A stretch of 64,000 nucleotides of DNA from Paguma larvata (GCA_030068075.1 CM057843.1:36427332-36491331), one strand, 5' to 3'. Positions 1 to 11,000 are shown, counted from the first letter of the stretch. The notes: a model not told the origin generated them from the sequence alone. Numbers and translations are program-made.

Positions 1-566
1 TGGACGTACATGGGAGCACCCTGAAAAACAGCCAGTTAGAATTGGGGGTTTAGATGCCGTTTTAATAGGGGGGCGGGGCGGGGGAAAAGGCACTTCTGGA
101 AAAAACCAAATGGCTTTCATGAAAAATAAACCGGGCTTTAGGAGGATGGATAGGAGATAGGATAGTTTTGTGACAGCGTCTGTTTTGACAGTTTCTTATC
201 TCCATGCTTCCTTCCCATCTCTGGTGATAGGAGTCCGTCTTCTCTGGTCGTGAGTCTCCTGGGGAGGGAATTTATGATAGCCGAATTCTTTCAAGAGGCT
301 CTGCTTTTATGCTGATAAGGGCAGTTCAGCGAAAGCATCTTCCTGCAACTGTTGATTCTCAGATGTCTTCGGCTCTAAATAATTCTTACACAGCTGTGGG
401 TGGCATCTTGGAGACCCCTCTACCAGTCACAGGGAAGTGGGCTCTGCGAGCTGAACTGGCATTGGCTAAGATGTCATAGTGCCCGTTTAATAATTTACAC
501 CAAGAAGTATCTTTGTCCCGTGAACCCGCATCCATGAGCCGGCAGAGTGAGTGAATTCTCTTCTTT
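1..566. other. No recognised feature
   Basis: A G-rich tract at 68-84 stands out (runs of 6, 4 and 5). Otherwise nothing gene-like or repeat-like was recognised. Confidence 0.6.
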
Positions 567-578
567 ACGTCAATCTGA

Positions 579-796
579 ATTTTTTTTTTTTTTACATTTC
601 CTTATTTTTGAGAGGCAGAGAGAGACAGAGCACAAGTGGGGGAGGGGCAGAGAGAGAATGAAACACAGAATCCAAAGCTGACTCCAGGCTCTGAGCTGTC
701 AGCACAGAGCGCGACGCAGGGCTCGAACTCACAAACCGTGAGATCATGACCTGAGCCGAAGTTGGACGCTCAACCCGCTGAGCCACCCAGGCGCCC
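579..796 (-). mobile_element. CAN-SINE, feline type
   Basis: tRNA-derived, non-autonomous retroelement moved by L1 machinery. Read on the minus strand it has the head with RNA polymerase III box-like sequence, a CT-rich segment, and an A-rich tail (the T run at 581). Short flanking repeats ACGTCAATCT and ACATCAATCT (567 and 803) are a one-mismatch target duplication. Confidence 0.93.
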
Positions 797-1089
797 TTCC
801 TGACATCAATCTATATGGGAAGGCAAATCACATTTAGAGGTTGGTTTATCAACGGGAGTTGCTCAGAGCCCCAGAGCATCCTGTCTGAGTCCGACCTGAG
901 CAGAAAGGACATTTCGTGGAAGGATGTTCATGGCGCACAGAATTACCTGCGGGCTTGAGAATAGGCAGCTGTCAGGGCACCTGCAAGGGGCCAGGGGCAC
1001 CAGACAGACTCCTTCACTCTGCCGACGCCACCACGACTGCTATGGATGGGTCCAAATTGTCCTTTTTTTGTTCCTTCCTGTCACTTATT

Positions 1090-1430
1090 CCCAAATCCCA
1101 AACATAAGCTTCCCACTGAGTTTCCCACCCAGGCTCTGGCTCCCAGTGAGTGGGGAGAGGGACTTCCAGACTCTTTTCCCAAGTGGCCGCATTTTACATC
1201 CCCGCCGGCAGATGTGCGAGGCTCCCAGTTTCTCCACGTAATCACTGCCACTTGGCTATTGTCTGTCTTTGCGATCATAGCCATCCTCGCGGGTGTGAAG
1301 TGGTATCTCGTTTTGGTTTCGATGGGCACTTCCCTCGTGGCTGATGACTCTCGAACCTCTCTTCTTGTGCTCATCGGCCGTTTATTGGAGAGATGGCTGT
1401 TGTTGTCCTTTGCCCATTTTTAAGTTGAGT
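1090..1430 (-). mobile_element. Old L1 3'-end fragment
   Basis: The plus strand shows GTGTGAAGTGGTATCTCG, GGCACTTCCCTCGTGGCTGATGA, CATCGGCCGTTTATTGGAGAGATGG and CCTTTGCCCATTTTTAAGTTGAG, the antisense of an ancient L1 3' region. No intact reading frame remains. Confidence 0.75.
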
Positions 1431-2509
1431 CTCCTGTCTTTCGAAAATGCCGCCCGTCCTTTTGTTACTTCTGTCTCATCTCCCAGGGACCGGGGTTCCT
1501 CCGGCCCCTCCCGGTGGCGTCCAAGGACACTGCCGGGTGCACGGCCCATCCTGGCGGTTGCCTCATACACTTGGAATATTACATTACTTCTCATACGTTA
1601 GTACATTTGGTGATTGTCCTTGGGCCTTCGATCCAGTTCAGTTAACCAAATATGTGGTATTTCTTGGCTGGCCTTCAAAAAAAAAAAAAAAATCCCTGTT
1701 TCAACCAGCATCCAGGGAAAGGAGGCAAGATAGTAATCAGTCTCTCGACTAGTGATTCTAAATAAAACCTGTCTCCCAGAATCAGACGCAGGTGGGTCTT
1801 TTCTTTGGTCCCTTTTCATCTTCTCTTCACTACAACAGCTTTCCTGTCCCTTCCCATGAAGCCCATGAGGGGAGGGATTCAGGGACGGGGGTGGAGGGGC
1901 CTGGGAGAAAAGATGGAGCCTATTTTTAGGTTTGCTTTTCAGTCCTGAAGTGTCGTGTTCTTCCCCGCCACGGCTGCTGGATTAATTAGGCTGTGCTGGC
2001 AGCTGCCAGTCAGGGAGGGGTGCCAGCTAATATCGGTGATGCCGCCTAACGCCTGAGTCGATTTGCATGAAGAGGACAACGTTTCTCCTCTTACGTGGCT
2101 CTGGCCTTCCAGGGCCACCTCTCCTGGCCTCTGTGTCTCTCTGGGTAAGAGAGGGTCCAGCTTCCCCAAGCTACGAGTCCAGGTTGACTGGATAAGCAAA
2201 GCCGCCGGCCGATCACTTTGCCTGCCTGCTCATCGGTCCGGCTTTGTTGCCGGGGCTTGGCTCTTTCTCTCACGTTTTCTTTCTCTTCTCCCAAGTCTTC
2301 CAGATCTGCCAAGCAGATCAGTCTCATCTCTTAGATCCTGCCCAAAGTAAGAGCGCAGTGCCCGGAGCTTGCGTGGCCTGGGGAGAGCCTGCTGCCTGGG
2401 CAACAGGTCACAGAGAAATTGTCAGGGTCAAAGATTCTGACCTGAGGGCTTATTTCCTTGCTGTTTTGAAAGAATCTTTACGGTCATTATTGAACGTTCA
2501 GAGTCAACC
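1431..2509. other. No recognised feature
   Basis: Contains an A-run at 1678-1692 that could be a retroelement tail without a recognisable body. No convincing coding sequence. Confidence 0.55.
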
Positions 2510-2655
2510 GTGACTTCCTCAGGAAATACTTATTGCTGCCTGCTGTGTGCCAGCCACTGTCCTAGGTGCTGGACATGCCGCAGTGAGCGGAACGAGGGTC
2601 CCCGTCTGGGGGAGCGTCCCTTCTAGTTGAGAGAGACAGTGGGCAGTGGTCACGA
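2510..2655 (+). mobile_element. L2 LINE fragment
   Basis: Contains CTGCTGTGTGCCAGCCACTGTCCTAGGTGCTGGACATGCCGCAGTGAGC and CTTCTAGTTGAGAGAGACAG, the common L2 3' region. A SINE sits just downstream. Confidence 0.7.
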
Positions 2656-2675
2656 TGTACGCGAACATCAGATGT

Positions 2676-2922
2676 TTTATTTTTTTTAACATTTATTTAT
2701 TTATTTAAAAAATTGTTCAGTGTTTGTTTATATTTGAGAGAGAGAGAGAGATAAGAGCGTGAGTGGGGGAGGGGCAGAGAGAGAGGGAGACAGAGTCTGA
2801 AGCAGGTTCCAGGCTCTGAGCTGTCAGCACCGAGTCCGATGAGGGGCTCGAACCCACGAACTGCGAGATCATGACCTGAGCCAAAGTCAGTTGCCCCACT
2901 GACTGAGCCACCCAGGCACCTC
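2676..2922 (-). mobile_element. CAN-SINE, feline type
   Basis: Full length with an expanded GA/CT tract. It is flanked by GAACATCAGATGTTTTA and GAACATCAAATATTTTA, a 17-bp diverged target duplication. Confidence 0.93.
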
Positions 2923-3226
2923 TGAACATCAAATATTTTAGAATATTTCATCTTACATATTCCACGTAAATATATAGTCAATATATAAATACTGAGTATC
3001 ACGTTCAATAAATAAGATTAACATAGTATTTTACATACCAGAGAAGTAGAGCACATAGGGACTTCCTCCCAAAATGCCTTTCAGCCCATGCAGTTCTGCG
3101 CCATTCCCATCTCGATCCTTAAGAACATGCCAGAGATTCTCATGTCACCGGGACCCCTCCCTTCTGCTCCTTCATTCACCTTCTCCCGTGGGAACTCTCA
3201 GGAACGGAATGTCAGCCGGCTGGATC

Positions 3227-3474
3227 TTTTTTTTTTTTTAATTAAAAAAAAAATTTTTTTTTTTTTAGCGTTTTTATTTTATTTTTGAGAGACAAAGAGA
3301 CAGAGAGTGAGCAAGGGAAGGGCAGCGAGAGAGGGAGATACAGAATCCGAAGCAGGCTCCAGACTCTGAGCCGTCAGCACAGAACCCGACGCAGGGCTCG
3401 AACTCACAGACTGTGAGATCATGACCTGAGCTGAAGTCGGCCGCTTAACCGACTGAGCCGCCCAGGCGCCCCCC
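3227..3474 (-). mobile_element. CAN-SINE, feline type
   Basis: Full length, with a long T/A-rich tail at 3227-3267. The flanking repeat GGCTGGATCT occurs before 3227 and again at 3478. Confidence 0.93.
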
Positions 3475-3680
3475 CTGGCTGGATCTTATAAGAACCAGAG
3501 CGTCCATGCCACCTTGGTTCTGCTTCGCTCCTGACCAGTGCCACCGACAGCATGTGGGCCCCTCCCCTGGGTGCTCCCCAGCGTGCCAGCCGTGTTACCA
3601 CAATGCTGTCCAAGCACAGCCTTCCAAGCACCGACACACAGGCAGACCTTTTTTCCCCGAATCCCAATGCCAACTGCTCT

Positions 3681-3900
3681 TTTTTAAAAAAATTTTTAAT
3701 GTTTATTCATTTTTGAGAGAGACAGACGGAGCATGAGTGGAGGAGGGGCAGAGAAAGAGGGAGACACAGAATCCTAAACAGGCTCAGGCTCTGAGCTGTC
3801 AGCCCGGGGAACCTGGTGTGGGGCTCGAACCCATGAACCACAAGATCATGACCTGAGCCGAAGTTGGCCGCTTAACCGACTGAGCCGCCCAGGCGCCCCC
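3681..3900 (-). mobile_element. CAN-SINE, feline type
   Basis: Complete element only about 200 bp from the previous one, in the same orientation but with its own flanks (CTGCTCTTTT and TACTCTTTTA), so a separate insertion. Confidence 0.92.
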
Positions 3901-4794
3901 AAAATACTCTTTTAAGTAGGGAGGGCGGTGGTGGTATCTCAGTTAAATTACGAGCAGAACCCAAAGACCAGCCAGAACAGGCATTGAGAAGAGGGAGTGA
4001 ATAGATCACAGCAGCCGGAGCAGCGGCGTGCCGACCTCGGCGATCCCCGTACGCGGAACTGGGTGCAGACGATCGATTATTATCAAATGGTTGTCAAATG
4101 CCAGGTTGGAAAGAAAAGGTGAGATTATCCCTCCTGGACCAGTGGAAAATGAGGTTCTAAAAAGATAGCTTAGTCCTTTTTAGAAGTCCCTTAAGCGGGA
4201 TGCGCTTCTTTGAGCACGACCTCAGCATCGGCAGCGCCAGGCCTCGGGGACGTGGAGAGAAGGGAACCCCCACGGGCTGTCTTTCTGCTGGGAATGTTTT
4301 CAGTCCAGAAGGTGATTGATTCTAGCGCGGCGCACCCTGCGTGAGTAAAACAGCTAAAATAAAGATTCCGGCGAAGACCATCATAACTCTGATCCCTGTT
4401 GAGAAAATGAAATTAGACTCCATTTAGACCACATTTGGCCTAATGATGTTCAGTACCTCCTGGGGCCAAAAAATATTCCCCAATGAGCGTAGATTGCGAA
4501 GAGAGATTAGATCTCAGGGCGAATCTGGTCATAATCTGGATGGTCAAGGGCCAGAAGCTTCCAAAGGAGGGACTGTTTGGGTGTCAGTTCTGGAAGCTCT
4601 TGACGAAGGAAATACACACGATTCAGCCGAGACCCGTTCAGATGATGCCTGCGTATTGGGGCCTTCTTATCAGGCCAGCTGTAATTTCGGGAGACCTTGG
4701 GAACAGGTGAGAAGGTTTTGGCGGCCGTATCCACTTACATCCAAGGCCAGGTTCCCCGCTCTCGGCACTGTGATTAATATCTGGGACCAGAGAA
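3901..4794. other. No recognised feature
   Basis: Unique-looking intron sequence. A 205-codon open frame starting at 4443 runs into the MER5A element and has no recognisable domain. Confidence 0.55.
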
Positions 4795-5020
4795 TTCTTT
4801 GCTCTGGGGACTTTCCTGAGCATCGAGCATTGCAGGACGCTGAGTGGCATCCCTGGCCTCTACCCACTAGACGCCGGCAGCGTCCCTGTCCCCCTCCCCA
4901 ACCTCTCGGTGGTGACGACCAAAAATGTTTCCGGACTTGGCCAGATGCCCCCGGGGTGGGGGTGGGGGAGGTAGAATCCCCCCTCTGCCCCGTTGAGAAC
5001 CAGTGCTCCAGGGGAACCAT
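4795..5020 (-). mobile_element. MER5A-type hAT-Charlie element
   Basis: The plus strand carries GCATTGCAGGACGCTGAGTGG, CATCCCTGGCCTCTACCCACTAGA and ends GTTGAGAACCAGTG, the reverse complement of MER5A. It is non-coding. Confidence 0.85.
4953..4971 (+). other. G-rich tract, weak G-quadruplex motif
   Basis: GGGG-T-GGGGG-T-GGGGG-A-GG inside the MER5A element; only three full runs unless one is split. Confidence 0.55.
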
Positions 5021-5436
5021 CATACCAGTTTGCCCAGGACTGAGGAATTCTAGCATGTAGGACTTGCTCTGCTAGAAGCAGGACGGTCTCCTGTAGACTG
5101 GGATGGGTTGGTCACCCGGGCGTGTCATTGATATGTTCTGTTTCACACTAGAGATTAAAAGTGGAAAAAAATACATAAAACTGAAAAACCAAGCATTTTG
5201 GAAAGTCTGTCTTTGGGGAGCATTGCCAGAGGTGTTTGGAAAACAGGATCATTCCACATCAGCGCGTTTGACGATTCTGTCAAGGCTTCAAGGGTTTTGC
5301 CCGTCCATCTGTCCTTTTCCTCAGTGTCTCTGAAGCCTGAGCCGTGGTGACGTGGGCCTTGGGAGGTCTGGTCCCGGCCAGTGGACCACGGGGACGTGAT
5401 TCAAACCAGGCCGCCATTTAAAGAAGAAAGATTCTT

Positions 5437-5663
5437 TAAATTTTTTTAAATTATCGTTTATTTATTTTTGAGAGAGAGAAGGAGACAGAGTGCAAATGGG
5501 GGAGGGGCAGAGAGAGAGAGCATGAAACCCAGAGTCTGAAACAGGATCCAGGCTCCGAGCCGGAGCTGTCAGCACAGAGCCTGACGTGGGGCTCGAACCC
5601 ACGAACCTTGGGATCATGACCTGAGGTTGGACACTTAGCTGACTGAACCGCCCCGGCGCCCCT
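5437..5663 (-). mobile_element. CAN-SINE, feline type
   Basis: Complete but diverged; the head reads CGCCCCGGCGCC instead of the usual CCACCCAGGCGCC. Confidence 0.9.
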
Positions 5664-7362
5664 CCAGATGAGAGACTCTTGTTTGACACCTGGTAGTGAA
5701 TTTGAGCGACAGACTTCTCCTTAGAATTGGAGGCTGTGTGACAGTATACATCATGAAAGTGACAGCAGCAGTGGGGACTAATTTAATTCCATTTTCCTTT
5801 GCAGCCCTGATAAATCATTGCCACAGGGAAAAATAAATTTTACTTCCTCAGATAAAAATGATTTGAATAATGATGTGCGCTGGGGAAAGTGGGGGCCGAG
5901 AGAAGGTCTGTTAGTGGGATTAAAATATTCGAATATTGTTTCGTGGAACTGGTTCCAATGCCTCCCGCGCCTGGCCCGGTGAGCGGCTTGTAGTGAGAGG
6001 TTCTCCTTCCTAGACTCATCGAAGCGTCCTAAAAAATGGTGTCAGCCCTCTTGGCTGAATGTTGGGGGGTTTTGTTTTATTTTTTAGGGCGTCTCTTTGG
6101 AAAAGGCAGCTGATTCTAGTGCTGCGTATTCAGCCTGAGTCGGTGGATGAAACACCTGAACTACGGGTTCTAGAGGCTCAAGTCCTGACCACGTACCAAT
6201 AGGAAAAGTCTCCACGTGAACGGAAGCTTGCCGATGTTTTTCTGCCTCCTTCTAGGAAAGGGTTGTCACTTCGGGATGTGGTTCTTCTGGGAGGCTCTTT
6301 AAGTGATAGAGGCCATGGTTTATGGAGGGAGGGGGCTGGGGCCCCAGAGAGCTATGCCTCAGGAGCCTAATTCACGCGGAGGGGGGCGGAACCCCCCCCC
6401 CGCAGTGGGGACAGTGGAGAATGGGCTCTGATGCTTGTAGGGAGACCTAGGTGCTTGGTCCAAGCTAGAGAATGCCTAGCTTCCTTTGGGGGAGATTCTA
6501 CGGTTCTGTTCCAGTCCATTAAAAGCACAGGGAAGCCGCTTGCCCCTGAGTAGATGCCATGTCTTCCTACACCACCTGCTGACACGCGTCGCCCTGGGCT
6601 CTGGGGCAGAAAGGAGGGAGCCCAGCGGGAGCTCTGCTCGTGCCCGTTTCCTGCGAGCCAGCCCAGCGCGGTTTTCCCACTCTGCACGTCAGCCCTGGTT
6701 GCTCTCCAGCTTCAGCGACAGAAAGGATAAATCAAAGGCAAAAGCTATAAAAACCCCTGTCAGGAAGCAGCTCCTTCCTTTCAAGCCGTGTGAACGTAAG
6801 GTAAATGAGCAGTTGCTGCAGAGATGATTTTACAGGAGTGAGACGTTCTGCGGGAGAGCAGCAAGAAGAATCGTGATGCGGACCATGAAATGCGCCTGCC
6901 CACGCCGCCCAGCCCACTGGAGAGCGGTGCCTTCGTCTGCACTCCCCCGACTTCGGGGGGGCTTTGGGGCCCCCGTTTGATTTGACCCTGATAAATGGCC
7001 CAGACCGTTGGGTTAGGTTGGGCCGACCACTGAAATAAACAATTGAGTCCTGGACGCTGTCAGAAATAAGAGAAACAATTTGAGAAGACATGCGAGATAC
7101 ACGGGGTTTTTCTGGCTTGGGTTTTCGTTTCAACTCCATGTCCAAGAGAGCTTGGGGATTTGGGGTTCTGTGAGCTCGATGGCCCCGTTGTCCTGGGTCT
7201 GTTGGCTTGGAATCCACAGCTGGCCCGTGGTGTGAGTTATTGTCGACGTGTGGCCTTCAGGATCTCAGAGACTGTGTCCTCTTGGGTCTGATGTCCCTCT
7301 AGGCCCAGAGTCCCTGCCCCTTCAGCTGGAGGCACCAGGATAGGAAAGAAACAAAATAGCAA
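5664..7362. other. Unique sequence, possibly partly conserved
   Basis: 5700-5960 is AT-rich with ATTA and GATAAA motifs and no repeat, so a candidate non-coding regulatory element. Nothing is recognised in the rest. Confidence 0.4.
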
Positions 7363-7396
7363 GGGGCCGGGGGGTGGGGGGGGGCAGGGCAGTGGG
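7363..7396 (+). other. Predicted G-quadruplex motif
   Basis: Five G-runs of 3 to 9 bases with loops of 1 to 2 bases, on the coding-strand side of the intron, inside a SINE head. Confidence 0.75.
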
Positions 7397-7578
7397 CTGC
7401 TCAGTCAGTTGAGCGTCCAACTCTTAATTTCAGCTCAGGTCATGATCTCATGGTTCCTGAGTCTGAGTCCTGCATGGGGCTCTGTGCTAACAGTGCAGAC
7501 CCTGCTTGGGATTCTGTCTCTCTCTCTCTCTCTCTCAAAATATATATACTTAAAAAAATTAAAACAACAAAAAAAGAA
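7363..7578 (+). mobile_element. CAN-SINE, G-expanded head
   Basis: The body from GCTCAGTCAGTTGAGCG through the CT tract to the A-rich tail is standard. The first 30 bases have become a run of G tracts (see the G-quadruplex entry). Confidence 0.85.
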
Positions 7579-7904
7579 AAGAAAGTGGTAGCATTTGGAA
7601 AGACCCAAAGCCCCCAGGTGTAGTGCTGGGTGGGGGGGGGGGCAGGTATGTTGAATAAAATCATGCAGACGTATTTAAGGAATATAGGATACTATATATT
7701 TAAATATAATATTTACAGAATTCTCTGTAGCGTTTGCCCCTGAAGGAAAACAAAACCACATAAAACTAAACAAAACTTAATTAGTCTTTGGTTTGCAAAA
7801 GGTCTTGAGACCCGTGCCCCTGGGTTTTCTTTGTTTTAAGAATTTGTTTTCTGCTAATGGCCACCCGGGTTCTTGCGCTGTGGAAAGACTTCATCGCTGT
7901 ATTA

Positions 7905-8345
7905 TTTCCAGTGGCTCCCCTAACAGACCCCCAAACATCGGGTGTCTTCGAACAACGCAAATTTGTCCTGTCTCGATTCCAGAGGCCAGAAGTCTGAAAT
8001 CAAGGTGTGGGCAGTGCTGATTGCTCGCGGGGGCTTCGCAGGAGAGGCTGTTCTGTGCCCCCCTCCCAGCTTCTGGTGTCTGAGGCAGTCCTTGGCTCTT
8101 GGCTGTGTCACTCCTGTCTCTGCCTCTGTCTTCACGTGGCTTCACCCCTCTGTGTGTATCTGTCTCTAATCTCCCTCTCTTTTCTCTTATGAGGACACCG
8201 GTCCCCGGAGTGAGGGTCGATCCTAAATCCAACAGGATTCCTTCTCGAGATCCTTAATTACCTCTGCAAAAGTGCTGCTTTCAAATATGTTCACAGGGGC
8301 TGGTGGTCCGGGTGTGGCTGTTTCTTCGGAGGGGACACAAGTCCC
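7905..8345 (-). mobile_element. MLT1-like MaLR LTR remnant
   Basis: Shows AGAGGCCAGAAGTCTGAAATCAAGG, CTTCTGGTGTCTGAGGCAGTCCTTGG, ATGAGGACACCGGTC and a final GGGGACACAAG in the expected order, with the 5' edge diverged. Confidence 0.7.
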
Positions 8346-8719
8346 CCAGCTACAGTCATCAAGGGGCTATATTTTGTTATTCTTCACATCTCTAAAATTA
8401 ATACTGTGTGTTGCTCTAGTTCGTTTTTAAAACATTGCTCTTGTCGATTGTTGAGCGGACACCTGGCTCTAACATTTGCCTCTGTCTCCCTCCCTCTTTT
8501 GTCTTGAACATCCTGTCCGACCACTTCTGCCTTACGACTCCTAGGAGACCAAGGCCAGGCTGGCCAAACCCTCCCAACAGGCCACCTGCCAGGCACTGAA
8601 CCCTCATGTCCTTGTAAATCAAATCAAGGAGGACAGGCTAACAATCCTGTGAGGATTGTCCCATGAAGACAGCCACCCCAGGCTGCCACCTGCCTCCCCA
8701 CATTTTAAGAGGGTATGAA

Positions 8720-8948
8720 GGGGCCCTGGGGTGGCTCAGTCGGCTGAGCGTCCCCCTTTGGCTCAGAGCCTGATCTCATGGCTCGTGAGTTCAACCCCGC
8801 ATGGGGCTCTCTGCCGTCCATGCGGATACCACTTTGGATCCTCTGTCCCCACTCTCTCTCTGCTCCTCCCCCACTTGCGCACATGGTCTTGCGTGCGCGC
8901 GCGTTCTCTCTCTCTCTATCAAAAATAAAAAATAAACATTACAAAAAA
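8720..8948 (+). mobile_element. CAN-SINE, feline type
   Basis: Diverged but complete, ending in AAAAATAAACATTACAAAAAA. It lies 188 bp upstream of the 89-nt coding exon, in the sense orientation. Confidence 0.9.
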
Positions 8949-9135
8949 GAGCATACGCACGGAAAATGGTGCCCTCTGGTAAAAACCAGAGGGTTGGGGA
9001 AGAGATGACCTGTGGAGAGAAAGGCCGCCTAGGAATGCCCCCGCGCCCTCTAGCAGTTTTTCCAGGAAGGTGTGGCAGCACGGGAGACTCCGGACAGACT
9101 CTAATTGTCTTTTTTTTTCCCCCCTTTCCTCTTAG

Positions 9136-9224
9136 CAAACTGCCCAGCTGGGCTAGAGCCGTTGTTCCCAAAATATTTTACGTGACAGAAAAGGCTTGGA
9201 ACTACTATCCCTACACGATTACAG
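9136..9224 (+). CDS. PITPNC1: PITPNC1 internal coding exon (PITP domain)
   Basis: The 89-nt exon completes a split serine codon with its first base, reads 29 codons from KLPSWARAVV to NYYPYTIT, and leaves one base (G) to open the next codon. It is preceded by a pyrimidine-rich tract and TTAG acceptor and followed by a GTAAGT donor. The peptide matches the class II phosphatidylinositol transfer protein PITPNC1 (RdgB-beta) at about residues 67-95, including the family pattern VVPKIF...EKAWNYYPYT. The product is a cytosolic lipid transfer protein that binds phosphatidylinositol and phosphatidic acid. The residue NYYPY differs from the NAYPY of class I PITPNA/B, which supports PITPNC1 over its paralogues. 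Identification rests on remembered family sequence, but the match is long and in frame with the next two exons. Confidence 0.96.
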
Positions 9225-10215
9225 GTAAGTCCTTTTTACAACTGGCACGTCCCCTGTAGCAACAGGACATAGCGGTCGTCAGATTCCACTGAGTCAGGGT
9301 TTATTAGCCAAGCAGGGACAGTGAGAGCCCCGTCATATCTGCCTCCTCACCATTCGCCTTCATCCTTTGAGCTCCGCGTTCTTCCTAGTGGGGCCTGGTA
9401 GGAATTAAACTCAGCCATCCTATCTTCCTTCTTTAAAGTGATTCTCTTCAGTAGCTTATGGAGTTTTCATGATCCCTCTTTCTCCCTGTTTCCTCAGTAG
9501 CCCCCAAGTAATTCGGGGATGCGGTTCGTTTAGAAACAAGTGGTTTATTTTGATTTGTTTTACAGCTTCCCCCAAAAGTCCCCAAAACCTTGACTCTAAT
9601 TTGTGTCAAAGGTTCTATTAGGTCTCTCTGCCCCGAACTCCTTCCTCTGCCGTTGGATAATATGATAATTATCAGATCACTTTCCCTCTCACTTGACGTG
9701 GAATCACAGTAAACTCTGTGTCGATTCTGAACTAGAAACTGTGCCCCCATATTTGGGAGGTTTGGTTCCTGCCCCTCAAACACGAAAATTCAAGACCCTA
9801 CTTGAATATCATAACGGGCTCTTCTTACTGGTTATAAAAGCTGCTTTTCCACTTAAAAGATTTCCTTTGTGGTTAATGAAATGCTCTGCTGGAATTATTA
9901 GTGTTTAATGCTGCCTTTATAATGCCAGCTCTTTGGTTTTTAATTAGCCACAAACCTATGGGCTAATTGAATCTTGTCTTACCGTCCTTATCTGCCCAAC
10001 CAAAGAAGTAGCATCTGAAAGAGTTTCAAGAGCCAACACGGAGATAGTTAAGAAAGTTCAGTGTTTGGAAGATTTCTTTAACATATTTTTAATAATTATA
10101 ATTCACCAGTATTTGTTAGTTCTGTGGTTTTGTGTTGCATATAAGCGTGGTCTAAATCATCATTTTGTCTCTCTTTTTTCTCTTCCCTCTTGCCCAAATG
10201 AACATCTGGTACCAG
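9225..10215 (+). other. PITPNC1: Short intron between the 89-nt exon and the microexon
   Basis: This 991-bp intron opens GTAAGT and closes CCAG, and contains no recognisable SINE or other recent repeat. Its second half (9830-10140) is AT-rich with paired homeodomain-like ATTA motifs and looks like a conserved non-coding element. Confidence 0.88.
10163..10215 (+). promoter_or_regulatory. PITPNC1: 3' splice-site region of the microexon
   Basis: A long U/C-rich tract (10163-10195, with TCTCTC and TTCTCTT motifs) is followed by about 20 bases free of any AG before the CCAG acceptor. A strong, displaced pyrimidine tract is typical of microexons, and CU-rich motifs of this kind bind PTB-family splicing regulators. 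Whether inclusion is regulated cannot be seen from sequence. Confidence 0.6.
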
Positions 10216-10223
10216 AGTACACA
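10216..10223 (+). CDS. PITPNC1: PITPNC1 8-nt microexon (encodes E-Y-T)
   Basis: AGTACACA lies between an ACCAG acceptor (AG at 10214-10215) and a GTAAGTA donor. The trailing G of the previous exon plus AG gives GAG (Glu), followed by TAC (Tyr) and ACA (Thr). This restores the family sequence TIT-EYT-CSF and leaves phase 0 for the exon at 33421. EY is the same dipeptide that follows this point in class I PITPs. Using the second AG (10216-10217) as acceptor would break the frame. Eight bases is far below normal exon size, and skipping would shift the frame. It is too short to call without its flanking exons, but the fit of both phases and both splice sites is strong. Confidence 0.9.
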
Positions 10224-10845
10224 GTAAGTATCATTTAATCATTTTTAAATGTTCAGTTTAAGGACAGTGGAGTCATTGGAACTTCCTGTGTATTTCTCAT
10301 CTTATCCTGTAATAAAAAAATAGAGGAATAATTCAGAATCAGAAATATTTAAATGCCAGCTATTACATAGCTATATGTAATGCATTAATTTGCTTGTTCT
10401 CATGTGTTCAAGAATGTGAATATTAATTTAAAATGCCTTGATACTCACTTTACATAATTAACTTTTGCTTGTGTTTTTAAATAGCGTGACTGCTCTACTT
10501 GTGATAGTTCAATGTAATAGAACAGTTGCCAGAAACGCAGTATTAAAGTGATGATAGTAGCTGTTGATAGAAGGCGGGGCTTATACCTAAAGGCTGTGAT
10601 CTGATCACTTATTGGAGACCCTCATCACTAGAAAGACGTTCATTCAGACTATTTTCCTCCGAGCTCTGGATCGGACAGTCTTGATGACTTGATAAAAATC
10701 GTTTGATTTCTTCCTGATCTAAGGGCCTCTAAAGTCATTACTTAGCATTAAAAAAAGGGACCCGATAGTATCACCGGGTGACGGCATTTTCATTTGGATC
10801 CTTTTCCTCAACAGCCAACAGGTCAAGTTGTCATAATAAGAAAAT

Positions 10846-11000
10846 GGGGGGGCGCCGGGGACGGCTCAGTCAGTTGAGCATCCGACTCTTGATCTCAGCC
10901 GAGGTCTTGATCTCAGGGTTGTGAGTTCAAGCTCCACATTGGGGTGAAGCCTACTTTAAAAAAAAAGAAAGAAAGAAAGCCTACTTTAAAAAGAGAAAAA
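10846..11000 (+). mobile_element. Short-form CAN-SINE (no CT tail)
   Basis: The tRNA-like head ends at CATTGGGGTGAAGCCTACTTTAAA and goes straight into the A-rich tail, without the CT-rich segment. The tail segment is partly duplicated (CCTACTTTAAAAA twice). Flanks AAGAAAATGG occur on both sides. Confidence 0.88.

Larger units (their letters stand above)
1..9135 (+). other. PITPNC1: PITPNC1 intron (3' part)
   Basis: No reading frame matching the N-terminal part of PITPNC1 was found here, so the preceding exon lies upstream of the window. This intron must end in phase 2, because exon 9136 starts with the third base of a serine codon. Confidence 0.85.

Noticed and set aside
4443..5060. 205-codon open frame
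   Set aside because: Its 3' half is MER5A transposon sequence and the rest has no domain.
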